A program made the translations under genes and the position numbers. A DNA stretch of 27,000 bases, from NCBI GenBank assembly GCA_024364805.1, contig CM044501.1, positions 111,204,642 to 111,231,641 on the forward strand, in the 5' to 3' direction. Of the stretch, positions 18,342 to 26,784 are shown one piece after another; position 1 is the first letter of the stretch, and every line of letters starts with the position of its first letter. The notes under the pieces were generated by a model. The model worked only from the letters and a program-made list of their open reading frames with translations, was not told where the DNA came from and searched no databases. The DNA comes from Euprymna scolopes (Eukaryota; Mollusca; Cephalopoda; Sepiida; Sepiolidae).

Positions 18342-18716
18342 ATGTGTCCCATCCTCCATCATAATGGAGTATCTCCTCTCCTCCATATGTGTATAAGAAC
18401 TGTTGCATCATATCTCCCAGTCCGCATTAATATGAAACCAAGAAGCATCCCAATCTGTATAAATGTCTCCCTCTTCATCATCATCGTCATATGTGTCTTT
18501 TCCCAATATGAACTCCCGTCATCTTTGAATATGAGCCTGCTGCTACACAACACAGGGAAGACACCAGTTCAATCTGAAATCAGAATAATGACTGTTACAA
18601 CAAATCAGCCATTGGCTATCACTCCTTCAAATGCGTTTTACCTACTGAAATATTTACAAGTGTCTGATTACAATGTGTGTATGGCTGAAATGAATGGTTC
18701 ATATTTAACCGTATAA
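18342..18716 (+). CDS. Unrecognised 124-codon open frame, possible membrane anchor
   Basis: The frame opens at ATG 18342 and has a second ATG at 18432, giving a shorter product starting MKPRSIPICINVSLFIIIVI. From that start the layout is a short basic N-terminus, one hydrophobic segment of about 18 residues, then a polar part with potential N-glycosylation sites (NMS, NGS) ending NVCMAEMNGSYLTV. This looks like a type II membrane protein start, as in Golgi glycosyltransferases, but no catalytic domain follows and I cannot name a family. Codon composition differs from the AT-rich surroundings. It lies just after the candidate LTR. It may be an exon of a nested gene, a repeat-borne frame or chance. 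Confidence 0.22.
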   Translation: MCPILHHNGVSPLLHMCIRTVASYLPVRINMKPRSIPICINVSLFIIIVICVFSQYELPSSLNMSLLLHNTGKTPVQSEIRIMTVTTNQPLAITPSNAFYLLKYLQVSDYNVCMAEMNGSYLTV

Positions 18717-18865
18717 CAAAATGTATTAAGATTTTACTATTAAAAACTAAACTGTTTTAACATTTTTAAGTATTTTTAGAGGTGTTTAATTGGTGCAAAT
18801 GGATATTCACACAGACTTTGTAATTGCCTATCAGGTTTATTGCATTCAGTTACATACTAATATTG

Positions 18866-19080
18866 TACCTATTTATTTGCCTCCCCACAAGGACAGAGTT
18901 AGACACATGGTCGGTTTTTAATGTGGGGAAAATCTAGCTCCCCAAGAAGGGGCACTCGGGATAGGAACAGAAATTAAAATTGTCTTTGTCATAATGGATT
19001 TCTCCTCTCTCCACTTACTGAGGACAGAAAAGGTGAAGTGTAGTAGTATCAGAACAGACACTACACTTTGTTCCTAAGGG
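18866..19080 (-). mobile_element. U2-snRNA-headed SINE-like repeat, copy E (most complete)
   Basis: The minus strand begins CCCTTAGGAACAAAGTGTAG then TGTCTGTTCTGATAC. The hairpin arms are AAGTGTAGTGTC (19068-19057) and GATACTACTACACTT (19050-19036) with loop TGTTCT. The body continues CACCTTTTCTGTCCTCAG, CAATTTTAATTTCTGTTC, GAGTGCCCCTTCTTGGGGAG, CCCCACATTAAAAACCGACC and GTGTCTAACTCTGTCC. The tail is TTGTGGGGAGGCAAATAAAT followed by AGGTAC. At about 215 bp it defines the family best. It has no tRNA, 7SL or 5S head. Confidence 0.78.
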
Positions 19081-19409
19081 AAAGTATAAAGTATACAGCC
19101 TAAACTCCTTCACATTGTCCATAGCTAAAACTAACAACTGTGTCTTCAATACACAAACATTAAATAACCAAAATGCCAGAAAACAGAAAAACTAAATCAA
19201 ACTGTTTGCCAACATTTGGGCAATTTCAATGCTAAAATATTTTTTTATCTTTTTAAATGTGATCGTAAGATAGAGAAATCACTTTGCCTTTTTACTTGCA
19301 ATTTAGAAATAGATCGCAACTTGTTGAAAATCGAGTCTTTCTAAAGAAACATTTGGGCACAAATGCTAAATATTGGGTTGGAAAATAAAACAATATTGTG
19401 AAAGAGAAC
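19081..19409. other. AT-rich stretch without a recognised feature
   Basis: Nothing was seen on either strand apart from short A/T runs. Confidence 0.6.
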
Positions 19410-19411
19410 TA

Positions 19412-20703
19412 TGAGGGGGTGTACAATAAGTAATGCCCTTGACCCACTTCCCATAGCAGTAGAGCAACGAAACTTGGCACAGTTATTATTCTTTCTCTAC
19501 ATAGGAACCAACCAGAGTTATGCATTTCTCCCATCGTTTGATGCAGCTCTGGAGACCGTTTTTGTAGAACACCCCAGGTTGGTCCTCCAACCATAACGTG
19601 ACTTCAGAAATCAAGGCTGCATCATCTGGGAAATACTTTCCTTTCAAAAACAACTTCATGGCTGGGAAGAGGTGAAAGTCAGAGGGTACAAGGTCAGGAG
19701 AGTAGGAAGGATGGAGAAGGATTTCATAACCACACGTCCCGTGCTTCTGATCTGGCGACATGCGAGTTGTGGACCAGAGCGTTGTCCTGCAGGAGGAGGG
19801 TACCTTTGCTGATCTTGCCCCACCTCTTGATTTTGATAGCTTCCCTTAATTTCCTCAAAAGTGAAGCATAATAGGCTCCTGTAATTGTGGTACCCTTTGC
19901 CAGGAAATCTGTCATCACTATTCCGTCCTGGTCCCAGAAGACTGTGAGCATGACCTTGCCAGTGGAGGGCTGCACCCTAGCCTTCTTTGGAGGTGGGGAG
20001 TCCAAGTGCTTTCACTGCATTGACTGGGTTTTGGTCTCTGGATCATAGTGATGGACCCAGGTTTCATCCTGTGTAATCAGTCTTTTGAAAAACTTTGACT
20101 CATCTGCTTGGCACATCTCCAAATTCATCCTTGAGCACTCGACGCGTTCTCGCTTCTGGAATGGTGTGAGCAACCTGGGAATCCATCTGGAAAACACCTT
20201 ATGCAAATGGCCATGAATGATAGTTTCCACAGACCCTGTACTAATTTTGACATCTTGGGCTATTTGGCGAATAGTAATGCGCCGATCTTCCAAAATGGCA
20301 GCCTCAACTTGACGGACAGATGCCTCATCAATGGCAGAAGGGGAAGGGCGACCAGGTCTGGCAGCTGTTTCCACAGACTTCTGGCCATGTTTGAATTCAC
20401 AATGCCTGCGTTTTACAAGGTCATATGATGGGGCATTATCACCATAAGTTTCTTTCATTTCATCAAAAGTCTTCTGTGGGGTGCGTTCTTTCAAATACAA
20501 AAACCAGATCACTGATCGACATTCAACAGGCTCCATTTCACACCTGACTCAGTTCAAACGCCTGTAAAACAGAAACCACAATTAGTCCCGAGCTGTAATT
20601 TGCCACATAACCCGTAGAGATATAAATCATTGCACAAGCAAAATTTCAGGTAGATCAGACAACTGGAAGTGAGCCAGGGACATTACTTATTGCACGCCCC
20701 TCG
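19412..20703 (-). mobile_element. Nearly complete mariner transposon (1292 bp)
   Basis: TA at 19410-19411 and at 20704-20705 flank the element as the target duplication. The left end TGAGGGGGTGTACAATAAGT and the reverse complement of the right end, CGAGGGGCGTGCAATAAGTA, are terminal inverted repeats extending about 40 bases (to CACTTCC) with one indel and a few changes. Length and layout are those of a canonical mariner: 167 bp before the transposase start and about 75 bp after its stop. It lies antisense to the 14-3-3 gene, about 500 bp before the exon. The well-kept ends suggest a fairly recent insertion. Confidence 0.93.
19486..20536 (-). pseudogene. Mariner transposase, DD34D, two lesions
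   Basis: This cut-and-paste transposase starts at ATG 20536-20534 with MEPVECRSVIWFLYLKERTP, as mariner proteins do. The N-terminal HTH region includes GRPSPSAIDEASVRQVE and ITIRQIAQDVKISTGSV. RWIPRLLT is the linker motif. The catalytic blocks are TQDETWVHHYDPETK (first Asp near residue 157), LLQDNALVHNSHVA and HPSYSPDLVPSDFHLF, with 34 residues between the second and third Asp. The end reads SCIKRWEKCITLVGSYVEKE. Total length is close to the usual 345-350. One in-frame TGA (20014-20012) replaces the Trp usually found there, and a one-base insertion near 19735 shifts the frame. No function is expected from this copy. Confidence 0.92.
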
Positions 20704-21106
20704 TATTTCTTATATTAAAATTAAAACAATCAGTAAATAAAAAAGTAATTTATAATTAATAAAATTTCAATTTGTAAGGCCAATATGCAAATCGGTAAAC
20801 TTTGCAACAAATATCACATATACAAAAGCAGTATACAAAATGATGCATCTATTGTGTTGAATTGACTTGAAATAATATTTTTTGATTTTGTTGTGAGTGT
20901 GAGAAATGGGCATAGCTTCTGCACTTGTTCATTCAGAAGATGATACAATTAAAATCCTTTTTTTTTTTTTTTTTTCATTAACCATGGAATTTCCACAGGC
21001 CACATGAGTTTAAAATATTTTGTTTCATTCACATTAAATTCTAAAACATTTTGTTTAGAAAACAAATAAAAAAACTTTGTTTTTCATCAGTATATACTTT
21101 TTTCTT

Positions 21107-21152
<46 letters not shown>

Positions 21153-21180
21153 CTTTACCTTTTTAATTGATTCCCTTTCT
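20704..21180. other. AT-rich intron end with T-tracts
   Basis: T-runs at 20959-20976 and about 36 T at 21111-21146 precede the acceptor. A copy of the CTGTGGAAATTCCA motif lies on the minus strand at about 20985-20998. There is no other feature. Confidence 0.7.
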
Positions 21181-21199
21181 TTTTTTTTTTCTTTTGTAG
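21160..21199 (+). promoter_or_regulatory. 3' splice site of the 14-3-3 exon
   Basis: A polypyrimidine tract (21172-21196) ends in TTTTGTAG with AG at 21198-21199. A possible branch region is TTTAATTGATT near 21161-21171. The site gives the correct phase for the 14-3-3 reading frame. Confidence 0.9.
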
Positions 21200-21323
21200 A
21201 ATCTTCTGGCAGAATATTTAATTCCCAAAGCATCCGGAGAAGAAAGCAAAGTATTTTATTTGAAGATGAAGGGTGATTATTACCGGTATCTTGCTGAAAT
21301 TGCTCAGGGAGAAGACAGAAAGG
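21200..21323 (+). CDS. 14-3-3 protein (zeta/beta type), third coding exon
   Basis: This 124-base exon encodes 41 residues: it opens [16 protein letters not shown], has [17 protein letters not shown] in the middle and ends GEDRK plus one base of the next codon. 14-3-3 proteins are dimeric adaptors that bind phosphoserine/phosphothreonine peptides in the cytosol and nucleus. The segment equals residues 99-139 of human zeta, with about 30 of 41 identical. It carries the Arg and Tyr of the phosphate-binding set (R127, Y128 in zeta) within [15 protein letters not shown] is the zeta/beta form; epsilon has YKMKGDYHRY. Phase 0 start, phase 1 end and 124-base length match the vertebrate YWHAZ exon as I remember it. 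The next exon, starting G-[IV]-V..., is not in the window. Confidence 0.96.
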
Positions 21324-21329
21324 GTGAGT
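21324..21329 (+). promoter_or_regulatory. 5' splice site of the 14-3-3 exon
   Basis: AAGG|GTGAGT gives a strong donor directly after the Lys codon plus one base, consistent with the conserved phase-1 boundary. Confidence 0.93.
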
Positions 21330-21841
21330 AGTATTGGAGAACGATTATTAGACATTGTGTGGGTATAATGATAAAAAATATACTTTGCCCTCATTGATTG
21401 AGCACTATCACCGACCCTTGTTGAAATTCAATTATTCCTAATTTTTGGATATCTTTCTACCTGGAATATATATGTATATATATATCTTAGTAGTATTATT
21501 CACCAAATATATGGTTAGTAGCGAAAAGGAGATATATGAAATTTTAAATTTACTTTAAAACCACACATATAACAAAAAAGATCATGCATAAATAAATACA
21601 GTGATATATCTAAGGGTTATGAATAATGTTAAAAAAACCAATAATGAAGACGTTTTAGTTAATTGTCCATTTGAATATTATCAAAGTATAAGTATTTAGC
21701 CCAGCACACACACGCACACATATCTTTATATAAAAAAAAACATCAGTGCTCTATCATAGATTCTACAAGAGCTAATATTATTTTATTTATCTGTTTGTTA
21801 TGGATGCCCGGGTTTCATTTAACTGTTTTTCTTGGATTTAG

Positions 21842-21922
21842 GAAAAAATCCGACTTATTTTTTGCTAGAAGGATTTGTTAATCCTTATTGACATTTCGAG
21901 ATCGATGTTAAGGAGTGTAATG
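21842..21922 (+). other. Possible cryptic (poison) exon
   Basis: A good acceptor (CTGTTTTTCTTGGATTTAG, ending 21841) and a good donor (TG|GTAAGTTT at 21923) bound 81 bases. Joined in phase to the 14-3-3 exon they would add GKNPTYFLLEGFVNPY and then stop at TGA. All three frames are closed. It could be a pseudo-exon carried by an unknown repeat; there is no direct support for use. Confidence 0.2.
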
Positions 21923-22124
21923 GTAAGTTTTTAATCCTGATCTTGGAATATCTAAAGTGTCCAATAAATCTTGCAAAAACACTTATTTTGCACTAAATAC
22001 TCATCCTGATTATCCTTAACTGTGCATCGAATGTATACTATAAAAAGTACATACAAAATTTCAGCCAGATCAGACTAGTAGTTTCTAAGAAAAAGTGGGA
22101 CAGACAGACAAAGAGAAATATATA

Positions 22125-22567
22125 TAACCACATCAGTCAATAAGTTCCGAACCTGACATGTAGATGGTACCACGAATAAAAGAAATTTATAATTTTTATA
22201 AAGTACTAACCTTCAAAAGGTACATGCGAAATTTGAGCCCGCTTAGATTATTAGTTAAAGCAACCAAACACAGGTGAAGCTAATGTTGCAAATTTTTAAA
22301 ACTATGGAAAAATCTAAATTTTGTGTGTTGATAATGCATTAATTTCTGATGGAAGAAAATACTGTTCAAGTAAAGTATGGGTTTGACAAGTTGGTAACAA
22401 CGCTTAAGAGGTGAAAGCTAACTTTAAATGCAATCCTACAGACAATAGTGTCAAATTTGACAGTTGTGTCAGAAAACTAAGTCCACAAACTCATTTTTGG
22501 ACAATTGTAAATTGATGTTGCATGAAATAGCAAATAAATTGTAAGGTATTGGAAGGAGTGTATTCAC
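22125..22567 (+). pseudogene. Decayed mariner, 5' part
   Basis: AACCACATCAGTCAATAAGT then TCCGAACC near 22127-22153 looks like a mariner terminal repeat next to TA. From ATG at 22304 the frame reads MEKSKFCVLIMH, stop, FLMEENTVQVKYGFDKL, which matches mariner N-termini (MEK..F.VLIKHYFL). After frame changes LDNCKLMLHEIANKL and GIGRSVFT (about 22496-22567) match the second HTH (DRKLKLREIADTLKISEGSVFT). The copy stops there, where a hAT-like sequence begins. It is of a different mariner lineage from the one at 19412 and much older. Confidence 0.65.
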
Positions 22568-22690
22568 TAGTCTTGGGATGAGTAATCGGGAATCAGAATG
22601 GGAAAAATTATAGTCTAATTTCCGATTCCAAACTGATTCTTTAAAATTTTTAAATAAAAAATAAAACAAGCACAATTTGTTATTTTTTTT
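22568..22690 (+). mobile_element. hAT-like left end inserted in the mariner remnant
   Basis: CTAGTCTTGGGATGAGTAAT then CGGGAATCAGAATGGGAAAA resembles the left end of the MITE at 8411, including a CGATTCC/GGAATC-rich subterminal zone and AAGCACAATTTG further in. The right end was not identified. Confidence 0.45.
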
Positions 22691-24085
22691 TATTATTAGA
22701 AGTTGTTCCTTTACAGCATAAGACTCAGAAGGGCCACAGAATGGGTTATAAATCTCATAGATTTAACATTGATTCAAAGAGTTTAATTTATTTTATTTAT
22801 TAGTCATTTATCACTTACTTATTGCCTCTGTTATTGTTTAGCATCTATTTGCGAAAATGTCTGTGCCCTCATTGGAGGGAGTTCATATGATTATAACCAA
22901 GTGTTAAATGCTCTGGCCGGGGGGGGGGGGTAAATTTCGTTGATGCCAGCTGTACATTGGGGTGGTTGTCATAGGCTTTTTCTGAAATAATTAAAGTTTT
23001 ATGGCACCTTTTTGGATGCAAGGAAATCCTTAGACTCTCCAAAGCTAATTTAATTTGTTTTTATTAGTTTTTATTGTAAGCAAAGTAAATATTTTAGAGT
23101 TCACGTGCCTATTCAATATCACAGATTTTAAAAAGCTTTTTACAACTATTTGATTAATAGCCATATGGTGTCTGTTAGAGTCTTGCACTTTAATATCAAA
23201 GATTTAACATCATTGGCATTTTTTTTTTTGGTGCTGGTTTTGTCTGATCACCACATCCTTTGAAATATTTCATGTTTTCTTATATTTTGTTTGGTTTGGC
23301 ACACTTGAAAATATAGATGAAAATCTCACAAGTTTATGAACACTTTGGAAGAGCAAACATTGAGAAGTTTGCTAACTTCAAATAAAAAAAACTTTCATTT
23401 ACATTTAAAATACCCAAAACACATGAGATTCTACTTTTTTAGGCGATTATGTGTGAGCACGCTGAAACGTTATTTTAGAATTTAGAATAGGGATTCAGTT
23501 GTGCATATAAATATAATGTAAACTAATCTCATTTCGGTACATTATAACTTTTTAAACAGTTAAGTAATTTTTACTATTAATTCTAAGGCCGATCAGCAAA
23601 ATCATAAAATCACATGTAATTGCTTTATTTTTTGTATTGCCATCCGAACTTAGGGTTAGTAGTAGGAAAGGAGTGTGGATTTTATGACTTTTAACAATAC
23701 TATATATTAATATGATAGCGTGAGTGTTATTTATTTTGTGTGTCATGATTACATCCAAGTGACTGTTGTTTAATTATAGATTCCCTTTTCTTATAAATAA
23801 TTTCACCAAGATTCTTCATAAGTTTTGGTTTCGGTTTCTTAAAGGAGATATTGTTTTTAAAGGCGACTACGCACCCCCATAATATTTTTTAAAATTATTT
23901 TTGTTTTAAAAAAATAAACGTAATCACAAAGTCTAGACACAAAAAACAAAACCAAAAATTTATTTTAAAAAATAATTTAGTTTTAACACTTTTTGTGTTA
24001 TCGTTACAAAACAAAAATTAAAGAAAACACGTATTATCAAAGAAAGTAATTATTTTATTTAGAATAACTTAATTTAAACAATTCT
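22691..24085. other. AT-rich intronic DNA without a recognised feature
   Basis: A run of twelve G at 22919-22930 and a T-run at 23218-23229 stand out. 23880-24070 is an A/T-rich zone in which short stretches are complementary to one another. No coding or repeat family was recognised. Confidence 0.55.
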
Positions 24086-24089
24086 TGTG

Positions 24090-24760
24090 TTATTACGAAA
24101 CAAGTCAGATTTCTGCATAAAGTTCAGACTTTTCTCTATAAAACGTAAGACACCATTATTCATTGATCTTCTTTGTGTGCCTTTAAAGCATGTGTTCGCA
24201 CAAGTTTTCACAGTTTTTATGCAGTCTTTTGCATTATTCTTACATTCTGCAAGATCTTCCAAGATACACCGGTTGGGCAGTAGAGGGCAGACAAAGCAGT
24301 GTTGCAGCGTATGGTTCTTTTCTGTTCGCATTCACAGGTCGTTTGGTCAGTTTTGTTGCTCTATTCAGTCATAACAACTTCTCATCGACCCATCCGCATT
24401 CTCATGCAGTTGACTGTTTTCCACTAAACCCAGGATATTTTTGTGCTAGGAGGACCTTAGAAGTAGAATTGCCATGTTAGGAGGGGAGTTATTATCTAGC
24501 GGTCTGATCTCTTCCTGGGATGTTGTTAGAGGTTCAACGTGGCTAAGGAACTGACTTCAGTTGTTTGGCTGCGTGTTCATGTCCATCAAGGAGATGGCGT
24601 TCATTATTAGTAGCTTTTGTGATCTCTACTCGGTGGACAACTTTCTATCTTGTATCTGCAAGGAGTAATGTCAGTGAAGAGCTATTCAGGTTGGTTGGCT
24701 TCAAGTAGTCAGTGATCAAACAGCAGGTGTTGTTCCATGATGGGTCTAATTTTTTTAGCG
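24090..24760. other. Unexplained GC-richer island
   Basis: About 670 bases are markedly less AT-rich than both flanks. The minus strand has a Cys-rich frame (24331-24074) with TLQHCFVCPLLPNRC, ILEDLAECKNNAKDC and TVKTCANTCFKGTQ; the plus strand has overlapping 95- and 96-codon frames. Further along, minus-strand pieces such as MNAISLMDMN are interrupted by stops. I do not recognise it. A decayed mobile element or a nested exon are both possible, and no splice sites clearly frame it. Confidence 0.35.
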
Positions 24761-25898
24761 TGTGTTGATTTCTCTCCCAAACAGGACACACACACATATA
24801 TTTCACAAAGGAGTTACACAGTTTGCTGATGATTGAGAATTCATTGGAAGTGTCAAGTAATAGAATATGATCTTTATACTATTAAAATATATGGTGCTTT
24901 TTGAAGTTTGTTCATCTGCAAATAGAAACATATGATTGGTTGACAAAAAAAGGAATAGGCAGAGTATGCATTACCTATAGCAGTAGTTTTTATAATGTCA
25001 ATGCCATATGCCTGTAAATTTAAACTTTTTTTAATTGAATATTTATGTTTTATCTATTTAAAGAAATTAACATAAAAAATATTACAGAACTTTTTCATCA
25101 TAGATGCCCCCTCCCTTTCTTTATCAAAAAAATAAGACATAAAAAATTATTCAAAGCAAATTTTTGTTTTAAAACATTTTTCTTATGTTTGTTGCCAATG
25201 AAAACAATACACAAATGCATTCATCATAGTTACTTACTCTCTCATCCAATAACTAAGCACTTTTTTTCCACATAATTTAAAAAAATCGGTTTCTTTGTAC
25301 TAGCTATAAAAGCAATAGAAATTAGGTAAAAATGGAAAAAGTCCATATCCAGCTTTTGTATCAACGTCAGTCATTCAAGGAGCCAGTGGAAATTGGTCCG
25401 ATATATATTTAAAAGAAAAAAATATCCAAAGTTTTTTGAGGTGTCTATGTGGAGTGGGGGGAGGAGTCTTTAACCAATATGGGAGTCATATTTTTTTAAA
25501 TGACACTCTTACCTCAGCTAGTATGGTTTGATGTTTTCGATTATAAACTAAATAAGTTTTACTTTTTTTGTACTTTTTCTGTCTTTGCTATTTCGTCAAA
25601 AGAAGAAAACCAAAGAAATCTTAATCATATTATGAAAATACCTGAGTATTTATATCTTTTTTGATTAAGAACAAATAGTTTCTTTTATTTTTTGTTTAGA
25701 AATAGATTTTGTCTTTTAATAACAAAAATCCAATAAGACTTTTTATTCTTTTCATCATTGTTGACATCACCTGCTTTCACAGGTTAAACCTTAACAGTTG
25801 AAAAATGACAGGAAAAAGAATTTTGCTAACTATCCATTGTGCATTGCTCAATCTAACCACACTGGAATTGTTTTTTTTTTTTTTATTTTTGCTCATCA
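24761..25898. other. AT-rich intronic DNA without a recognised feature
   Basis: Both strands were read; only short A/T runs, a small ACACACACATATA tract near 24788 and a G-rich patch (TGGAGTGGGGGGAGGAG, 25450-25466) are noted. Confidence 0.6.
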
Positions 25899-26190
25899 AA
25901 ATGTTTACAATGTATTTTTTTTTAATACATTAAAACATATTTTTAATGTAGTTTTTTAATAGATTAGCAAATGTTTATAATGTATTTTTTTTAATACATT
26001 AAAACATATTTTTAATATAGTTTTTTAATAGATTAGCAAATGTTTACAATGTATTTTTTTTTTAATACATTAAAACATATTTTTAGTGTAGTTTTTTAAT
26101 AGATTAGCAAATGTTTATAATGTATTTTTTAAATACATTAAAAAATATTTATAAAGTTTATAATGTATTTTTAATAGATTAACAATTATT
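25899..26190. repeat. About 70-bp tandem repeat, four and a half units
   Basis: Units start at about 25901, 25971, 26040 and 26111, with a shortened one near 26155. Each contains AATGTATT, a T-run and AATACATT (an inverted repeat around the T-run), then AAAACATATTTTTAATGTAG and AATAGATTAGCAA. Unit lengths vary through the T-run. Confidence 0.92.
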
Positions 26191-26254
26191 TATAACTAAC
26201 CTAGGTGCCCGGTGTTGCCTGGGTGTTTGGAGGTGTCAAAAAGGTAGTAGTAGG

Positions 26255-26332
26255 AAGGCAGATTTGAATCCGCAACATGAAGGTGCAAAGGAAAGTGAAA
26301 GAAAACCTGACGTCTTACCGCTACGCCATGAC
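26255..26332 (-). repeat. tRNA-like head inside Helitron-like unit 1
   Basis: On the minus strand TGGCGTAGCGGTAAGACGTC (26329-26310) is a good A-box region and GGATTCAAATC (26271-26261) a fair B box. The gap between the two boxes fits a tRNA-derived SINE head. The same block recurs in the second unit. Confidence 0.55.
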
Positions 26333-26407
26333 GCAACCGGAAGTGTAAAGCGTTCAAATTAAACGTAGTCAATCAAAAAGATGACTTACAGAAATGACGT
26401 TGCTTTT

Positions 26408-26525
26408 AAACCTCCTACAAAAGTCGTTTTAAATGTGTGGGAAAAGCAGCTAGGCCAAAAAAGAGGGCACTCTGGCAGCATCTAAATAAATAGTAAATGA
26501 AAATTACAGAACAGATATTACCCGG
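26408..26525 (-). mobile_element. U2-snRNA-headed repeat, copy F (degenerate)
   Basis: The minus strand reads GGTAATATCTGTTCTGT (26523-26507), the U2 segment with one change. It continues CAGAGTGCCCTCTTTTTTGG, CCTAGCTGCTTTTCCCACAC and TTTAAAACGACTTTTGTAGG, tracking the body of copies D and E. The middle is shortened and the hairpin arm is lost. It lies inside the Helitron-like unit. Confidence 0.5.
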
Positions 26526-26784
26526 CCGGGAGTTGGCAGTTGTGTTCGATTAGTCTTGCTTTATATATATGAAAATGACAAACACTGGAAACGATGGCAC
26601 GGAGGGAATTTTTTAAAACTCAATCAAAAAAAGATAGAGATCATGTCCGTTTGCGAATCTGAGATATTATGATCTAGGAAGTATGCGAAAATTTCTCTCG
26701 TAATCTGACATGAGAACTCCGACACAAAAGCCTTTCGTCGACATGCACAAATGCGCACGCCCATTTTGCCTTTTATAGATTAGA

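Larger units (their letters stand above)
1..21199 (+). other. Long intron of the 14-3-3 gene, upstream of its third coding exon
   Basis: Everything left of the 14-3-3 exon reads as AT-rich, repeat-filled intronic sequence. The preceding 14-3-3 exon should be an open frame of about 98 codons encoding the N-terminal helices, and no such plus-strand frame exists here, so the intron begins outside the window. The acceptor is a long T-rich tract ending in CTTTTGTAG at 21191-21199. The first 325 bases hold only A-rich DNA and one TA microsatellite. That the whole span is one intron is inference; an unrelated nested gene is not excluded. Confidence 0.75.
26201..26784 (-). mobile_element. Helitron-like element, tandem unit 1
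   Basis: On the minus strand the unit starts TCTAATCTATAAAAGG (26784-26769) and ends with the hairpin CCCAGGCAACACCGGG and CTAG (26204-26201). It contains a tRNA-like block (26255-26332) and a degenerate U2-headed repeat (copy F). Its 5' TC directly follows the CTAG of the next unit, making a head-to-tail pair with a period near 589 bp. No helicase or Rep frame is present, so it is non-autonomous. Confidence 0.55.

Noticed and set aside
20201-20428. 75-codon plus-strand frame
   Set aside because: Antisense shadow of the mariner transposase.
24510-24545. tRNA B box (AGAGGTTCAACGTGG)
   Set aside because: No A box at a suitable distance upstream and no cloverleaf.
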